Shown here in pieces: positions 1 to 8,980 of a stretch of DNA of 64,000 bases. The notes under the pieces are model-generated. The model ran no database searches. It had not been told where the DNA came from and was given only the letters and a program-made list of their open reading frames with translations. A program made the translations under genes and the position numbers. Numbering within the stretch: position 1 is the first letter of the stretch; each line of letters opens with the position of its first letter. This DNA comes from Acaryochloris sp. CRU_2_0 (GTDB taxonomy: Bacteria > Cyanobacteriota > Cyanobacteriia > Thermosynechococcales > Thermosynechococcaceae), in the NCBI GenBank assembly GCA_012034865.1, contig JAAUOM010000001.1, forward strand, positions 1 to 64,000. Direction: 5' to 3'.

Positions 1-1
1 C

Positions 2-121
2 TGGAGTGAGGACGGATTCAATCATCTACTCATGCTTCGGGTTGCCTGGGTCAATGAACGCTTTGACTCCCTTTTCCCACATGTCATCATTCCGAAAACT
101 ATGGCATCCCCGATCCGTTAG
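2..121 (+). pseudogene. C-terminal fragment of an unassigned protein (left edge)
   Basis: A reading frame is open from the left edge to a TAG at 119-121 and gives about 39 residues, including the stretch LRVAWVNERFDSLFP. The 5' part lies outside the window, so length and function cannot be judged. The Trp/Arg-rich end faintly recalls C-termini of some insertion-sequence transposases, but this is only an impression. It is followed by two other broken genes, so a remnant in a decayed accessory patch is plausible. Confidence 0.35.
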
Positions 122-158
122 ATACGCCCGTATCTATATCTATCTCTCCTTAATTTAG

Positions 159-465
159 TGCATTTCTATAGAGAATTGGTATGAGTTTGAGGTATTTGAC
201 GATCGCCTAGAAATTACATCGGCAGGGTCGATTCCTGCTGGGGTGGAGCGCGATAAGTTTTTTGCTGGTTACTCTACGCCCCGCAACAAAATTTTGATGC
301 GAGTTTTTAGAGACCTGGATATTGTGGAATATCTGGGTTCTGGGATGCCACGTATTTTGAAGGCTTATCCCAAGGAGTCATTTATTTTTACAACAAATTT
401 CATCCGCACGGTGTTTCCGATTTCACGGGAGGTATTGGAACTGGAGCGGGAATCAGTTAGTGAGC
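159..465 (+). pseudogene. Remnant of ATP-binding (schlafen AlbA_2/HATPase_c_4-type) transcriptional regulator
   Basis: The frame is open from 159, just after a TAG at 156-158, and has no convincing start. It encodes YEFEVFDDRLEITSAG, a stretch with GYSTPRNKILMRVFRDLDI, and EYLGSGMPRILKAY. These match the C-terminal ATP-binding part of RecG-like/schlafen-domain regulators. The whole N-terminal DNA-binding half is missing. Near 450-470 the same frame passes directly into sequence resembling the N-terminal part of a type I restriction specificity subunit, so a deletion probably fused the two genes. A GTG at 243 opens a 129-codon frame but lies inside the conserved domain, so it is unlikely to be the true start. 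Confidence 0.6.
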
Positions 466-1168
466 TTTTGAAGGTGATCGAGTTAGAGAAACAGCGGCTA
501 GTGAAGGAAAAATCAAACTTCAGAAACCACTACCAAAATTTAGTCCAGAGGAAATGCATTATTCTCTACCTAACGGATGGACGTGGTCGAGACTTGAAGA
601 TATTGTTGATATTAGTAGTGGCGTTACTATAGGTCGAAAACTAAATGGGAAAGAGATAATTGTTTTACCATATCTCCGTGTTGCAAATGTCCAACGCGGA
701 TATCTAGATTTAGATGTGATAAAAGAGATTGAAATTGCTAAAGATGAAATTGAGAGATTTGAATTAAAAGAGAAAGATTTATTGATTACCGAAGGTGGAG
801 ACTGGGATAAAGTCGGTAGAACTGCAATTTGGAAAGCTGAAATTCCTCTCTGCATCCATCAAAATCACATTTTCAAAGCAAGATGTTTACTTGTAAAGCA
901 AAATGAGCAATGGATCGAAAAGTACATGAATTCAACCATTGCTAGAGAATATTTTGCAAATGCGTCAAAACAAACAATAAACTTAGCATCAATCAATAAA
1001 ACTCAGCTAAGGGGATGTCCAATTCCCCTTCCACCCCTCGCCGAACAACATCGCATCGTCGCTAAAGTCGATCAACTGATGGCACTGTGCGATCGTATAG
1101 AAGGGGCGATCGCAGCCGCCCAAGCCAAACAGACCGATCTGCTCAATGCAGTAATGGCTCAGGTGTAA
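466..1168 (+). pseudogene. hsdS: Type I restriction-modification specificity subunit HsdS, truncated and frameshifted
   Basis: HsdS gives a type I restriction-modification complex its target sequence. The main frame (ATG 554 to TAA 1168, 204 aa) starts MHYSLPNGWTWSRLEDI, the usual opening of a target-recognition domain. It ends with the helical spacer PLPPLAEQHRIVAKVDQLM and a short tail. Only one recognition domain is present, whereas full proteins of about 400-450 aa have two. Upstream, SVSELLKVIELEKQRLVKE sits in one frame and KIKLQKPLPKFSPEEMHY in another. The two would join as the familiar KEGKIKLQKPLP if four bases (a second GGAA) were restored near 506-512. No hsdM or hsdR is visible. 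The gene is probably decayed, although a half-size HsdS acting as a dimer cannot be excluded. Confidence 0.75.
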
Positions 1169-1334
1169 AGGTAGGGCGATCGATCCACCACCCCGTCAGC
1201 GTTGAGCTGGGGCGATCGCGCCGATTGTAAAAGGTTTTTTGCCGATAGAGGAGATCCGCTCCGTCGCTATTAGGATTCCATGGCTCAGATGCTTGTGGGG
1301 ATGTTCCCTGAAGCGTTAGGGTAATGGAGTTTCG

Positions 1335-2318
1335 ATGACTATTGTTTTGCGATCGCAGGTACTTCCTTTGACTGCTACTCCTCACTCTTCTGAGCCTGTG
1401 CGCCAGCGCGGGTATCTGTTAACGGAACAGGTGAATCCCAACAGCCAAAACCTTGACCAGCTAACGGCTTTAGAGCTGGTGGATTTATTTAACCAAGAAG
1501 ATCAATGCCTGATTGAGGCGATTGCAGCCGCGCGGGAACCCTTAGCGGCGGCGGTGGAGCAAACGGCTCAGGCCCTACGCCAAGGGGGACGCTTATTCTA
1601 TCTGGGGGCGGGGACGAGTGGTCGTTTAGGGGTACTCGATGCCGCCGAATGTCCGCCGACGTTTTGTACACCACCGCAAATGGTGCAGGGAATTTTGGCT
1701 GGGGGGGAAGCGGCCTTGGTCAAAAGTTCAGAAGCCTTAGAAGATCGAGCTGAAGATGGCGCAGGGGCGATCTCAGATCATCAAATCTCATCCCTAGATG
1801 TGGTGGTGGGCATCACCGCTGGCGGGACGACTCCCTTTGTCCACGGCGCTTTGCAAGCAGCCCAAAAGCGGGGAGCCACTACGGTGTTTATCGCTTGTGT
1901 GCCAGCGGATCAAGTTGCTATCTCAGTGGATATTGATATCCGCCTACTCGTCGGCCCCGAAATTCTGGCTGGATCCACCCGACTTAAAGCGGGCAGTGTC
2001 ACCAAGCTTGCCCTGAATATCATCTCGACGGGGGCAATGGTGCAACTGGGAAAGGTGTATGGCAATCGTATGGTAGATGTTTCCGTCACCAATAGTAAGT
2101 TGGAAGATCGAGCTGTCCGCATTATTTGTGATCTGACGGAGTTAACGAGGGCGGAAGCCGCAGAATTGCTAGATAAAAGCGATCGCAAAGTCAAATTAGC
2201 CCTACTTATGCATTGGACGGGTCTATCAGCCCAGCAAGGACAAGCCCTATTAGATGCTCACCAAGGCCACTTGCGGCAAGCCGTCCGCCATCATACGGCA
2301 CCCTCACCTAAGTTCTAA
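1335..2318 (+). CDS. murQ: N-acetylmuramic acid 6-phosphate etherase
   Basis: MurQ cleaves the lactyl ether of MurNAc-6-phosphate to GlcNAc-6-phosphate and lactate during cytoplasmic recycling of peptidoglycan sugars. The 327-aa protein carries a sugar-isomerase (SIS) domain with the phosphate-binding loop GAGTSGRLGVLDAAECPP near residues 91-108, including the conserved acidic residue of the family. A second conserved block, LKAGSVTKLALNIISTGAM, lies around 218-236. GGAG at 1326-1329 lies 5 bases before the ATG, supporting this start. The N-terminus is about 25 residues longer than short bacterial homologues, and family similarity begins at LLTEQVNPNSQNLDQL. No murP or anmK partner lies next to it, so it appears to be a single-gene unit. 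Confidence 0.95.
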   Translation: MTIVLRSQVLPLTATPHSSEPVRQRGYLLTEQVNPNSQNLDQLTALELVDLFNQEDQCLIEAIAAAREPLAAAVEQTAQALRQGGRLFYLGAGTSGRLGVLDAAECPPTFCTPPQMVQGILAGGEAALVKSSEALEDRAEDGAGAISDHQISSLDVVVGITAGGTTPFVHGALQAAQKRGATTVFIACVPADQVAISVDIDIRLLVGPEILAGSTRLKAGSVTKLALNIISTGAMVQLGKVYGNRMVDVSVTNSKLEDRAVRIICDLTELTRAEAAELLDKSDRKVKLALLMHWTGLSAQQGQALLDAHQGHLRQAVRHHTAPSPKF

Positions 2319-2423
2319 GATTGGCATGCAGCGGCGATATTGGTCTACTCATCATCGTTAATTCGTCGTTACCTATAAATTTGCTATTTTAGAAGCAATA
2401 GTGGCTCGCCTCAATAATCAGCA

Positions 2424-2786
2424 ATGGTTTATGAATGTCTTTGATACCTCCTTTTAGATCAGCATATTGCTCAGCGCCAGCAACAAGAAGAAGCAGAGCG
2501 CCAGAGTTTGCTGAAAACTGCGTTGTCTTGGCTCTCGGTTCATAGTCAAAACTTTGGAGTTCAAGAAGGCTTCTTGTTTGGCTCTATTACTCAAGCCAGA
2601 CGTTTTCACCACGCTTCAGATGTTGATATTGCGGTTGAATCTCTCTCGCCAGGTAATCCATTTAGCCTGATCAGTACCCTCAGTACAGTCTTGGATCGGG
2701 AGGTTGATTTAGTTGCCCTTGACCAATGCCATTTTGCCGAGAAAATTCGCCACACAGGAATTGCATGGACTCAGAGCAACTCTTAA
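2424..2786 (+). CDS. MNT-type nucleotidyltransferase antitoxin (MntA-like), possible early in-frame stop
   Basis: The nucleotidyltransferase core shows GSITQARRFHHASDVDIAV, the GSx..SDxD signature of minimal nucleotidyltransferases. It lies directly before a HEPN gene and overlaps it by 22 bases, the typical HEPN/MNT toxin-antitoxin arrangement. In characterised pairs of this kind MntA adds AMP to a tyrosine of HepT and neutralises it. The same frame can be followed back to an ATG at 2424, but an in-frame TGA occurs at 2442-2444 (codon 7). The translated product may therefore start later, for example at TTG 2508 (92 aa), which still holds the whole catalytic core. Whether the TGA is a real mutation, a sequence error or upstream non-coding DNA cannot be told here. 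Confidence 0.8.
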
Positions 2787-3241
2787 TTCTGAAGGCTGAA
2801 CTTCAAGGACAAATGCGTTTAATTGATCGCACTTTAAGTCGACTGCAAACACGCGCAAATCGAGGATTAGATGATCCTGCCCTACTCGATAGCATTGCTT
2901 ACCAAATTCATAACCTCTATGGTTCTATCGAAGACCTGCTTAAACAAATTGCGATCAGGTTTGAAAACCGGATCAGTGAGACCTCAGGCTGGCACCGTTC
3001 TTTACTGCTGAGATTGAGTCAAGACATCCCTGGTGTTCGTCCCGCATTACTGAGTGAGGACACTTTTGATCTGCTGAATCGGTTACGGGGATTTAGGCAT
3101 TTTTTTCGACATGCCTATGATAGTGAAATTGAGCCTAGTCAGCTCCAGGCTAACTTGCAGATTGCTTTGGCAGTGGTGCCCAAACTGCGAGAAGATGTTG
3201 AAAATTTTCTAGGTCAGCTCCAATTGGGTGTGGATGGATAG
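2765..3241 (+). CDS. HEPN-domain ribonuclease toxin (HepT-like)
   Basis: The protein is a 158-aa all-helical HEPN RNase-type toxin. The active-site motif Rx4HxY is seen exactly as RHFFRHAY within RLRGFRHFFRHAYDSE. The arginine and histidine form the presumed RNase site, and the tyrosine is the residue AMPylated by MNT partners in studied systems. The frame is open from an upstream TTG at 2726, but ATG 2765 (MDSEQLLILKAEL) gives a normal N-terminus. It overlaps the antitoxin gene by 22 bases, so the two are probably translationally coupled. No other defence gene lies nearby except the broken hsdS at the left edge. Confidence 0.87.
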   Translation: MDSEQLLILKAELQGQMRLIDRTLSRLQTRANRGLDDPALLDSIAYQIHNLYGSIEDLLKQIAIRFENRISETSGWHRSLLLRLSQDIPGVRPALLSEDTFDLLNRLRGFRHFFRHAYDSEIEPSQLQANLQIALAVVPKLREDVENFLGQLQLGVDG

Positions 3242-3283
3242 GTTCAGAACTCACGATGTGAAGATTAGAACTGAGGTGTATTT

Positions 3284-4228
3284 TTACTGCAACCAGGGAC
3301 GACTCGCTTTCTCTAATGCGGCCACCTCATCCATTGTCAGAGACCAACCTAATGCACCCGCATTTTCGGTGGCCTGTTTTGCCGTTTTAGCACCGGGAAT
3401 CGGGATCACTCCGTCTTGGGCAATTAACCAGTTGAGGGCCACTTGACTCATGGTTCGCCCATGCACCTCGGCCAATTGCTGGAGCAGATTAGTGACAGGA
3501 GCCAATTGCCGGAGTCCTTCGGGCTTGAACCGTCCATCCATGGTGCGTGCACCGGTGGGAGGGTGCTCTGGAGTATACTTACCTGTCAGTAAGCCTTGAG
3601 CCAAGGGGCTATAAGCCAAAATGGTGATATCCAACTCTCGAGCAGCCGCGATCAAGCCTTGAGTTTCAACTTGCCGAGTAATTAAAGAGTAACGCACCTG
3701 ATTCACCGCCAGCGGTACATTGTAGGTCGCCAAAATCTGGTGTGCCTTCCGCATCTGCCCGACATCGTAATTACTGACACCCACGGCTTTGATCACCCCT
3801 TGCTGGACGGCGGTTGCCAAGGCTCCAAAAAGGGTTTCGTCACTCATTAAGAAGCTAAAAGGCCAATGCACTTGATAGAGTTCTATAGCCTCGGTTTGCA
3901 GGCGGTTTAGGCTATCTTGTATGGCTTGCAGCACTGCCTTGGCCGTTAGACGCCAGGGAACGGGGCCATACTTCGTGGCTAGGCAAACAGGGGAGTGACT
4001 GTCTTGTTGGAATTGTCCCAAGAGCCGTTCAGATTCCCCCCAGCCATAAATTTCGGCTGTATCAAATAAGATAATGCCTGCTTCTACAGCCGCGTGGAAT
4101 GCAGCCGCTACCTCCGCCTGACCATATAAGGCTCCATAGCCCCAGAAGATGCGATCGCCCCAGGCCCAAGTGCCAATGCCTAAAGCAGGCACTTGCGGTC
4201 CGTTAGACCCCAGTGATTTAGTAATCAT
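3284..4228 (-). CDS. Aldo/keto reductase
   Basis: The 314-aa TIM-barrel oxidoreductase probably reduces aldehydes or ketones with NADPH in the cytoplasm; the substrate is unknown. The catalytic tetrad can be read as Asp56 and Tyr61 in LFDTAEIYGWGESE, Lys86 in LATKYGP and His121 in ELYQVHWP. The C-terminal nucleotide-binding segment IPIPGAKTAKQATENAGAL is complete. The gene is transcribed away from the following membrane protein gene. A palindrome and an 8-base direct repeat lie about 25-48 bases before the start and could be an operator. Confidence 0.93.
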   Translation of the reverse strand: MITKSLGSNGPQVPALGIGTWAWGDRIFWGYGALYGQAEVAAAFHAAVEAGIILFDTAEIYGWGESERLLGQFQQDSHSPVCLATKYGPVPWRLTAKAVLQAIQDSLNRLQTEAIELYQVHWPFSFLMSDETLFGALATAVQQGVIKAVGVSNYDVGQMRKAHQILATYNVPLAVNQVRYSLITRQVETQGLIAAARELDITILAYSPLAQGLLTGKYTPEHPPTGARTMDGRFKPEGLRQLAPVTNLLQQLAEVHGRTMSQVALNWLIAQDGVIPIPGAKTAKQATENAGALGWSLTMDEVAALEKASRPWLQ

Positions 4229-4252
4229 TTAAAACTTTCGTAATATTTCTAC

Positions 4253-4276
4253 TTACAGTGTAATGATTAGTGTAAT
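4253..4276. promoter_or_regulatory. Candidate operator: TTACA-N-TGTAA palindrome plus AGTGTAAT direct repeat
   Basis: Bases 4253-4263 read TTACAGTGTAA, a perfect palindrome around a central base. AGTGTAAT occurs at 4257-4264 and again at 4269-4276, a 12-base period. The element lies 25 bases upstream of the aldo/keto reductase start, where a repressor or activator site would be expected. Symmetry and position are the only support, and no regulator gene is adjacent. Confidence 0.35.
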
Positions 4277-4694
4277 CAAAAGTCCTTGATTTAGGGTCAT
4301 TGGCCAGCAAAAATCATCAAAAATTGAGTTGGAATTTTAGCAATTACCTAGCGTTAACTTGACGTTAGGAGTGTTTGTAACCTTGTCAGCATTTTCGTTT
4401 TTCCCTAAGAACTAGAAAAGCAGCGATGGTTTCACCCAGAATATGAGAATTAGAAGGCTTCTTCAAGAAATAGCTAGGTGATACCCCTAGAAATCAAAAT
4501 CTTTTATTACAACTTGATCGCTTCGGTGAACGAAAGGTTTATGGTAAATCTGATAGTTGGTTGTCATATAGTTGGCATTGGCAATCAAACTTAGCTTTCT
4601 GCGTACTTGCAAGGGTGTAGAGGAAGTCTTTTAAAAAAATTTCCTTTCCTGTTTAGTTCCCTATTTCAGATATTAGACTTAGAGCTAGAAATCA
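4277..4694. other. Divergent intergenic region, no gene seen
   Basis: About 420 AT-rich bases separate the leftward reductase from the rightward membrane protein. No open frame of convincing composition, tRNA signature or strong hairpin was found. It presumably carries the promoter of the downstream CmpX-like gene. Confidence 0.6.
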
Positions 4695-6320
4695 ATGAAT
4701 GACGACTTCATAAGAACATTCACCTATGAATTGGGAGAGTCGGCTCCTACTTTACTGGGGGCATCTGCCTTGAATGACTCCATCAGAACATTTACCAATG
4801 AATTGGTAAAAGCCCTTCCCAATTTACTGGGCGCACTTGCATTTCTGATTATTGGCGTTATTGTTGCCTTTTTCTGCAAGTGGTTTGTCCTCGCAGTACT
4901 CTCCAAAACAAATCTCGATAACCGATTAGCCCGGTGGCTGTCTGGAACGAACGACTCCCAGGTAGCTGCCAATGTCGAGAAATGGATTGCCTCGGCGGCT
5001 TTCTGGATTGTGATGCTGTTTGCAGTAGTCGGTTTTTTACAGGCGTTGCAACTGAGATCCATTTCTGATCCCCTGACAAACCTGCTGGATCGCGTTTTAA
5101 GCTATTTGCCACAAATTGGCGGCGCGATCGTCTTAATGGGGGTGGCTTGGGTCTTAGCAACAATCGCAAAATTAGTGGTTGTGCGTGTCCTTCAATCCTT
5201 CTCCATTGATGAGCGCTTAAGGGCATCTGCAACGCCTACGGACACAGCAAGCCAACCCCCTGTCTCAATCAGTGACACTCTGGGCAATACCATTTATTGG
5301 TTTATTCTGCTGTTGTTCCTATTGCCCATTCTGGAGACTCTTAAACTGCAAGGGCCGCTCCAACCCGTGCAATCCATGGTTCAAGACATTTTGGCGGTGT
5401 TGCCCAATGTATTAGGGGCGATTCTGATTGGGGTCGCGGGTTGGTTCGTAGCTCGGATTGTGCGGATGATTGTTACCAACTTGCTAACGGCCAGTGGGGC
5501 AGATCGATGGGGTCAGCAATTGGGCTTAAGTCAAGCGATGGGCGGACAAGGGTTATCCACCATCGTCGGCAGCGTGGTCTATGTCTTTATTCTGATTCCG
5601 TTTGCGATCGCAGCCTTTCAAGCCCTAGGAATTGCTGCTATTTCCGAACCCGCTGTGGAAATGCTCCGGGATGTCCTCAAGGCTATTCCCAAAATCTTCA
5701 CCGCAGCCGTGATTCTAGGAGTCGCCTACGTACTGGGCAAGATTGTGAGCAATCTAGTGGTAGGTTTGCTGACCAATTTCGGATTCAACAATGTCTTCCA
5801 ATGGTTAGGGTTGCAAGTCGCGCAAGAACCCACAGACAGTGTCTCTGAACCTGAAGTGACGCCAACGATAACCCGGAAAACCCCCTCAGAGATTGCAGGT
5901 ACGGTCGTTCTAGTTGGTATCATCTTTGTCTTTTTGATCCCTGCCACGGATGTCTTACAGTTTCAGCCGCTCACGGGCGTCATTACAGAACTGCTGCGTA
6001 TCTTAGCTCAAGTTTTAGTGGGTATCTTAGTCTTTGGCATCGGTTTATATCTTGCCAATTTGACCTTTAACTTGATCTCAAGCTCTGGGGGAGCCCAAGC
6101 TCGACTCGTGGCTCAAGCTGCGCGGGTGGCCATTATCGCCTTGGTTTCTGCCATGGCTCTCCAGCAAATGGGCATTGCCACCAATATTGTCAACCTGGCC
6201 TTTGGCTTATTACTGGGTGCGATTGCTGTTGCCTTAGCTCTGGCCTTCGGTTTCGGTAGTATGGATGTTGCCGGAGAACAAGTTCGCAAATGGTTGCGCG
6301 ATTTTGAAGCCAGAGAATAG
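4695..6320 (+). CDS. CmpX-like small-conductance mechanosensitive-channel family membrane protein (TM-helix repeats)
   Basis: The 541-aa integral membrane protein is built from five copies of a conserved transmembrane-helix repeat. They begin near residues 38 (ALPNLLGALAFLIIG), 135 (YLPQIGGAIVLMG), 233 (VLPNVLGAILIGVAG), 329 (AIPKIFTAAVILGVA) and 434 (ILAQVLVGILVFGIG), spaced about 97 residues apart. Each has a short LP motif, then a Gly-rich helix followed by basic residues. This is the architecture of CmpX-type proteins of the MscS-related group. Here no cytoplasmic MscS beta domain follows the helices, so gating or ion conduction is inferred only from family. The C-terminus GFGSMDVAGEQVRKWLRDFE is typical. 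The gene stands alone. Confidence 0.8.
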   Translation: MNDDFIRTFTYELGESAPTLLGASALNDSIRTFTNELVKALPNLLGALAFLIIGVIVAFFCKWFVLAVLSKTNLDNRLARWLSGTNDSQVAANVEKWIASAAFWIVMLFAVVGFLQALQLRSISDPLTNLLDRVLSYLPQIGGAIVLMGVAWVLATIAKLVVVRVLQSFSIDERLRASATPTDTASQPPVSISDTLGNTIYWFILLLFLLPILETLKLQGPLQPVQSMVQDILAVLPNVLGAILIGVAGWFVARIVRMIVTNLLTASGADRWGQQLGLSQAMGGQGLSTIVGSVVYVFILIPFAIAAFQALGIAAISEPAVEMLRDVLKAIPKIFTAAVILGVAYVLGKIVSNLVVGLLTNFGFNNVFQWLGLQVAQEPTDSVSEPEVTPTITRKTPSEIAGTVVLVGIIFVFLIPATDVLQFQPLTGVITELLRILAQVLVGILVFGIGLYLANLTFNLISSSGGAQARLVAQAARVAIIALVSAMALQQMGIATNIVNLAFGLLLGAIAVALALAFGFGSMDVAGEQVRKWLRDFEARE

Positions 6321-6636
6321 TCTCAGAGCTTAATTCTGCTGGCTGAGCGATCACCCAACAAGAGCCAGTTGATTTCCTATAGACTAATGTGTACATACAC
6401 CTTTGATTTCTGTTGTAGCCTCTGCATTGACCCCCTAGCCCTCCAATTTTTGGGGGAAATCGCCAAAATCTTGACTTTCTTCTCCCTTTCTTGAATGCCC
6501 CTCAGGGCTATAGATTGAGGGTTCGGGGGGCTAGTGCAAAGTCTTTTGGTTTTTTCAAGACTTGCATGTACACCATAGCCTTACCAATGGGAGGGCTGGA
6601 GTGGAGTCATGCATTGATCACGCAATTCGTTTGCCC
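6321..6636. other. Intergenic region with C-rich and G-rich blocks
   Basis: The 316 bases have no convincing gene. CTAGCCC at 6435-6441 is matched by GGGCTAG at 6528-6534 in inverted orientation, with a small GCCC/GGGC hairpin between them. TGTACA also occurs near both ends (about 6390 and 6567). This could be a degenerate short dispersed repeat, but the pairing is weak. A frame beginning at 6562 runs into the next gene and is not taken as its start. Confidence 0.4.
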
Positions 6637-7320
6637 ATGAAACAAAATTCTTTGACGGTGTTGTCGATTGTGGCACTTAGCTCAACCCTTTTGCTGTCTT
6701 GTGCCAGACACAATCCCTTGACAGGACAAAGTAATGGCTCTCCTGCCAACACCAAAGCAGAAGATTCCTTGACACTCACCTCTTTCCAGCAGATTCAAGG
6801 CACACCGTATCTCCTAGCCCAACTGAGCGAACAAGATCCTGAATCAAGGTTGTCGTCTTATGAATCCAGCGACAGAATTGGCCAAACTCGTAATCTCGTC
6901 TTCCTCAACGCCAACTCGCTCACTTCCCATCGATTATTCCAGACCAATACCTTCGTGATTCTCAATACGACACAGTATACCCATCAGAAAACTAAAGTCG
7001 ATGGTCAACCCACACCAACGACCAGTGAAGGTGTAACTCAATGGATCGTCTATCAGGTTCTCAAACAAGACACCAATGGCAATGGGCAGCTTGATCAAAC
7101 GGATCACCGAACCATTGGTATATCAGATGCCGCTGGCCAGGGATATACAGAGGTGTTAACGGGTGTCAGCCAATTCTTCGGAGAGACGATGGCTGAATCA
7201 GGAAAACTGGTGCTGGTGTACACCCAAGATGGCGTCAAACGGGTCAGCATCGTGGATTTGAAAAGTCGAAGGATCGCGGTGACCAAAGCGATGGTCAATC
7301 TGGGTGTGAGCAGTCAATGA
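6637..7320 (+). CDS. Conserved hypothetical lipoprotein
   Basis: The ATG at 6637 gives a 227-aa protein with a classic lipoprotein signal: MKQN, a hydrophobic stretch SIVALSSTLLL, then the lipobox LLLSC with the lipidated cysteine near residue 22. An earlier in-frame start at 6562 would bury this signal, so 6637 is preferred. The mature part has no motif I recognise, apart from DTNGNGQLDQTDHRTIGI, which looks like a short calcium-loop or EF-hand-like acidic segment (DTNGNGQLD). It is likely anchored to the periplasmic face of a membrane. It ends one base before the 3' end of asnS on the other strand. Confidence 0.75.
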   Translation: MKQNSLTVLSIVALSSTLLLSCARHNPLTGQSNGSPANTKAEDSLTLTSFQQIQGTPYLLAQLSEQDPESRLSSYESSDRIGQTRNLVFLNANSLTSHRLFQTNTFVILNTTQYTHQKTKVDGQPTPTTSEGVTQWIVYQVLKQDTNGNGQLDQTDHRTIGISDAAGQGYTEVLTGVSQFFGETMAESGKLVLVYTQDGVKRVSIVDLKSRRIAVTKAMVNLGVSSQ

Positions 7321-7321
7321 G

Positions 7322-8713
7322 CTAGAACTCTGCACTCAAGGGTGTCCTAGGGAAGGGAATGACATCACGAATATTGGCCATCCCCGTCATAAACTGCACT
7401 AAACGTTCAAAGCCTAGACCAAAACCAGCATGGGGAACGGTGCCATAACGCCGCAGATCAAGATACCACCAGTAATCTTCCACCGAAAGTCCTTGGGCTT
7501 GAATCCGCTGCTCTAGCAAGTCCAAACGTTCTTCTCGCTGAGAACCGCCAATAATTTCGCCAATTTTCGGTACCAAGATATCCATCGCTGCCACGGTTTT
7601 AGCGTCATCATTTATTCGCATATAAAATGCTTTGATCTGCTTGGGATAATTAGAGACAATCACAGGCTTTTTGCAGATCTCTTCGCAGAGATAGCGTTCG
7701 TGTTCCGATTGTAAGTCCAGTCCCCACTCTACAGGAAACTTAAATTTGTGACTTGTTTTTTGTAATTGGGTAATCGCGTCGGTATAGGCCATCCGCTCAA
7801 ATTCACGGTTAATGATCGTGTCGGCTGTTGTCAATACCGATGAATCAATGCGTTGGTTAAAAAACTCAAAATCTTCAGGGCAGCGTTCTAAAACTGCCTG
7901 AAAAATAGATTTGAGAAATGCCTCAGCCAGATCCATGTCCCCTGACAAATCACAAAAAGCTACCTCCGGTTCCACCATCCAGAATTCTGCTAAATGTCTA
8001 GAGGTATTGGAATTCTCAGCTCTAAAGGTGGGTCCAAAGGTATAGACATTACAAAACGCAGAGGCCATAATTTCGGCTTCCAATTGCCCACTCACGGTTA
8101 GATAGGTCGGTTTGCCAAAAAAGTCTTGACTATAATCAACGCTTTGATCGTCTGTTAGGGGCACTTGCTGTAGATCGAAATGGGTGACGGCCAATTGCTC
8201 CCCTGCCCCTTCACAGTCGCTGGTTGTGATGATGGGCGTGTGAATCCACAGAAACCCCCGCTCTTGGAAAAATTGATGGATTGCGGCTGAGCAGGCATTG
8301 CGGACTCGAAAGACTGCGCCTAAGGTATTGGTGCGCGATCGCAAATGGGCAATCGATCGCAAAAACTCAAAAGAATGCCGTTTCTTTTGCAACGGATAGG
8401 TCTGGGGATCTGCTGTTCCCCAGATCTGCACCCTAGAGGCTTGCAGCTCAATCCGCTGATTTTTGCCCTCAGAGGCAACGATTTCTCCACCTATAGAGAC
8501 CGAAGTGCCCGTATTCAGTAATTTGAGAACCTGATCATAATCCGGTAATGCTGGGTTGAGTACCACTTGCAACCCCTGCAATGCAGAACCATCATTAACC
8601 TCTACAAAGGAAAAATCCTTTAACTCCCGTTTCGTTCGCACCCAGCCCTGTACATGAACCGTTTCACCTGGTTGTCCTTGACGGAGTAGCTCAATAATGC
8701 GTCTTGTTTCCAT
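7322..8713 (-). CDS. asnS: Asparaginyl-tRNA synthetase
   Basis: AsnS charges tRNA-Asn with asparagine in the cytoplasm. The 463-aa length is normal for the bacterial enzyme. An N-terminal OB-fold anticodon-binding domain (about residues 15-105, [20 protein letters not shown]) is followed by the class II catalytic core. Motif 2 lies around [20 protein letters not shown], and motif 3 is [15 protein letters not shown] near the C-terminus, followed by [11 protein letters not shown]. The C-terminal [11 protein letters not shown] ending is the usual one for AsnRS. Confidence 0.97.
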   Translation of the reverse strand: METRRIIELLRQGQPGETVHVQGWVRTKRELKDFSFVEVNDGSALQGLQVVLNPALPDYDQVLKLLNTGTSVSIGGEIVASEGKNQRIELQASRVQIWGTADPQTYPLQKKRHSFEFLRSIAHLRSRTNTLGAVFRVRNACSAAIHQFFQERGFLWIHTPIITTSDCEGAGEQLAVTHFDLQQVPLTDDQSVDYSQDFFGKPTYLTVSGQLEAEIMASAFCNVYTFGPTFRAENSNTSRHLAEFWMVEPEVAFCDLSGDMDLAEAFLKSIFQAVLERCPEDFEFFNQRIDSSVLTTADTIINREFERMAYTDAITQLQKTSHKFKFPVEWGLDLQSEHERYLCEEICKKPVIVSNYPKQIKAFYMRINDDAKTVAAMDILVPKIGEIIGGSQREERLDLLEQRIQAQGLSVEDYWWYLDLRRYGTVPHAGFGLGFERLVQFMTGMANIRDVIPFPRTPLSAEF

Positions 8714-8980
8714 CCACCCAATGTCACTTTATGGATTACAGTCACTGTCATCAGTCTAATCTGCTCACACACTAGCGCATATCGTTAACAGCTTGACCAT
8801 CCTCAACCACTATCGAATGTTCAGGCCGCTCAAATCAGTAGAAAATTGCCAGATCAACCCCCCATATGCCAGATTAGTGACGGTTAGAAACATCACTCCA
8901 TCATAAAACGTCCATCTATAGGCGATCGTTTATAATTGTTTTTTCCTAGAGTATTTCAATCATCAGGGTTGTTAGATATT

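Noticed and set aside
243-632. Frame 243-632 as an intact gene
   Set aside because: It begins inside a conserved domain, then runs into HsdS-type sequence and ends in out-of-frame residues (CIILYLTDGRGRDL). It is a chimera of two broken genes.
6387-6575. MITE-like element in the intergenic region before the lipoprotein
   Set aside because: Only 7 bases pair between the C-rich and G-rich blocks, and the outer TGTACA motifs are short. No target duplication is seen, so it is left as a note in the intergenic entry.
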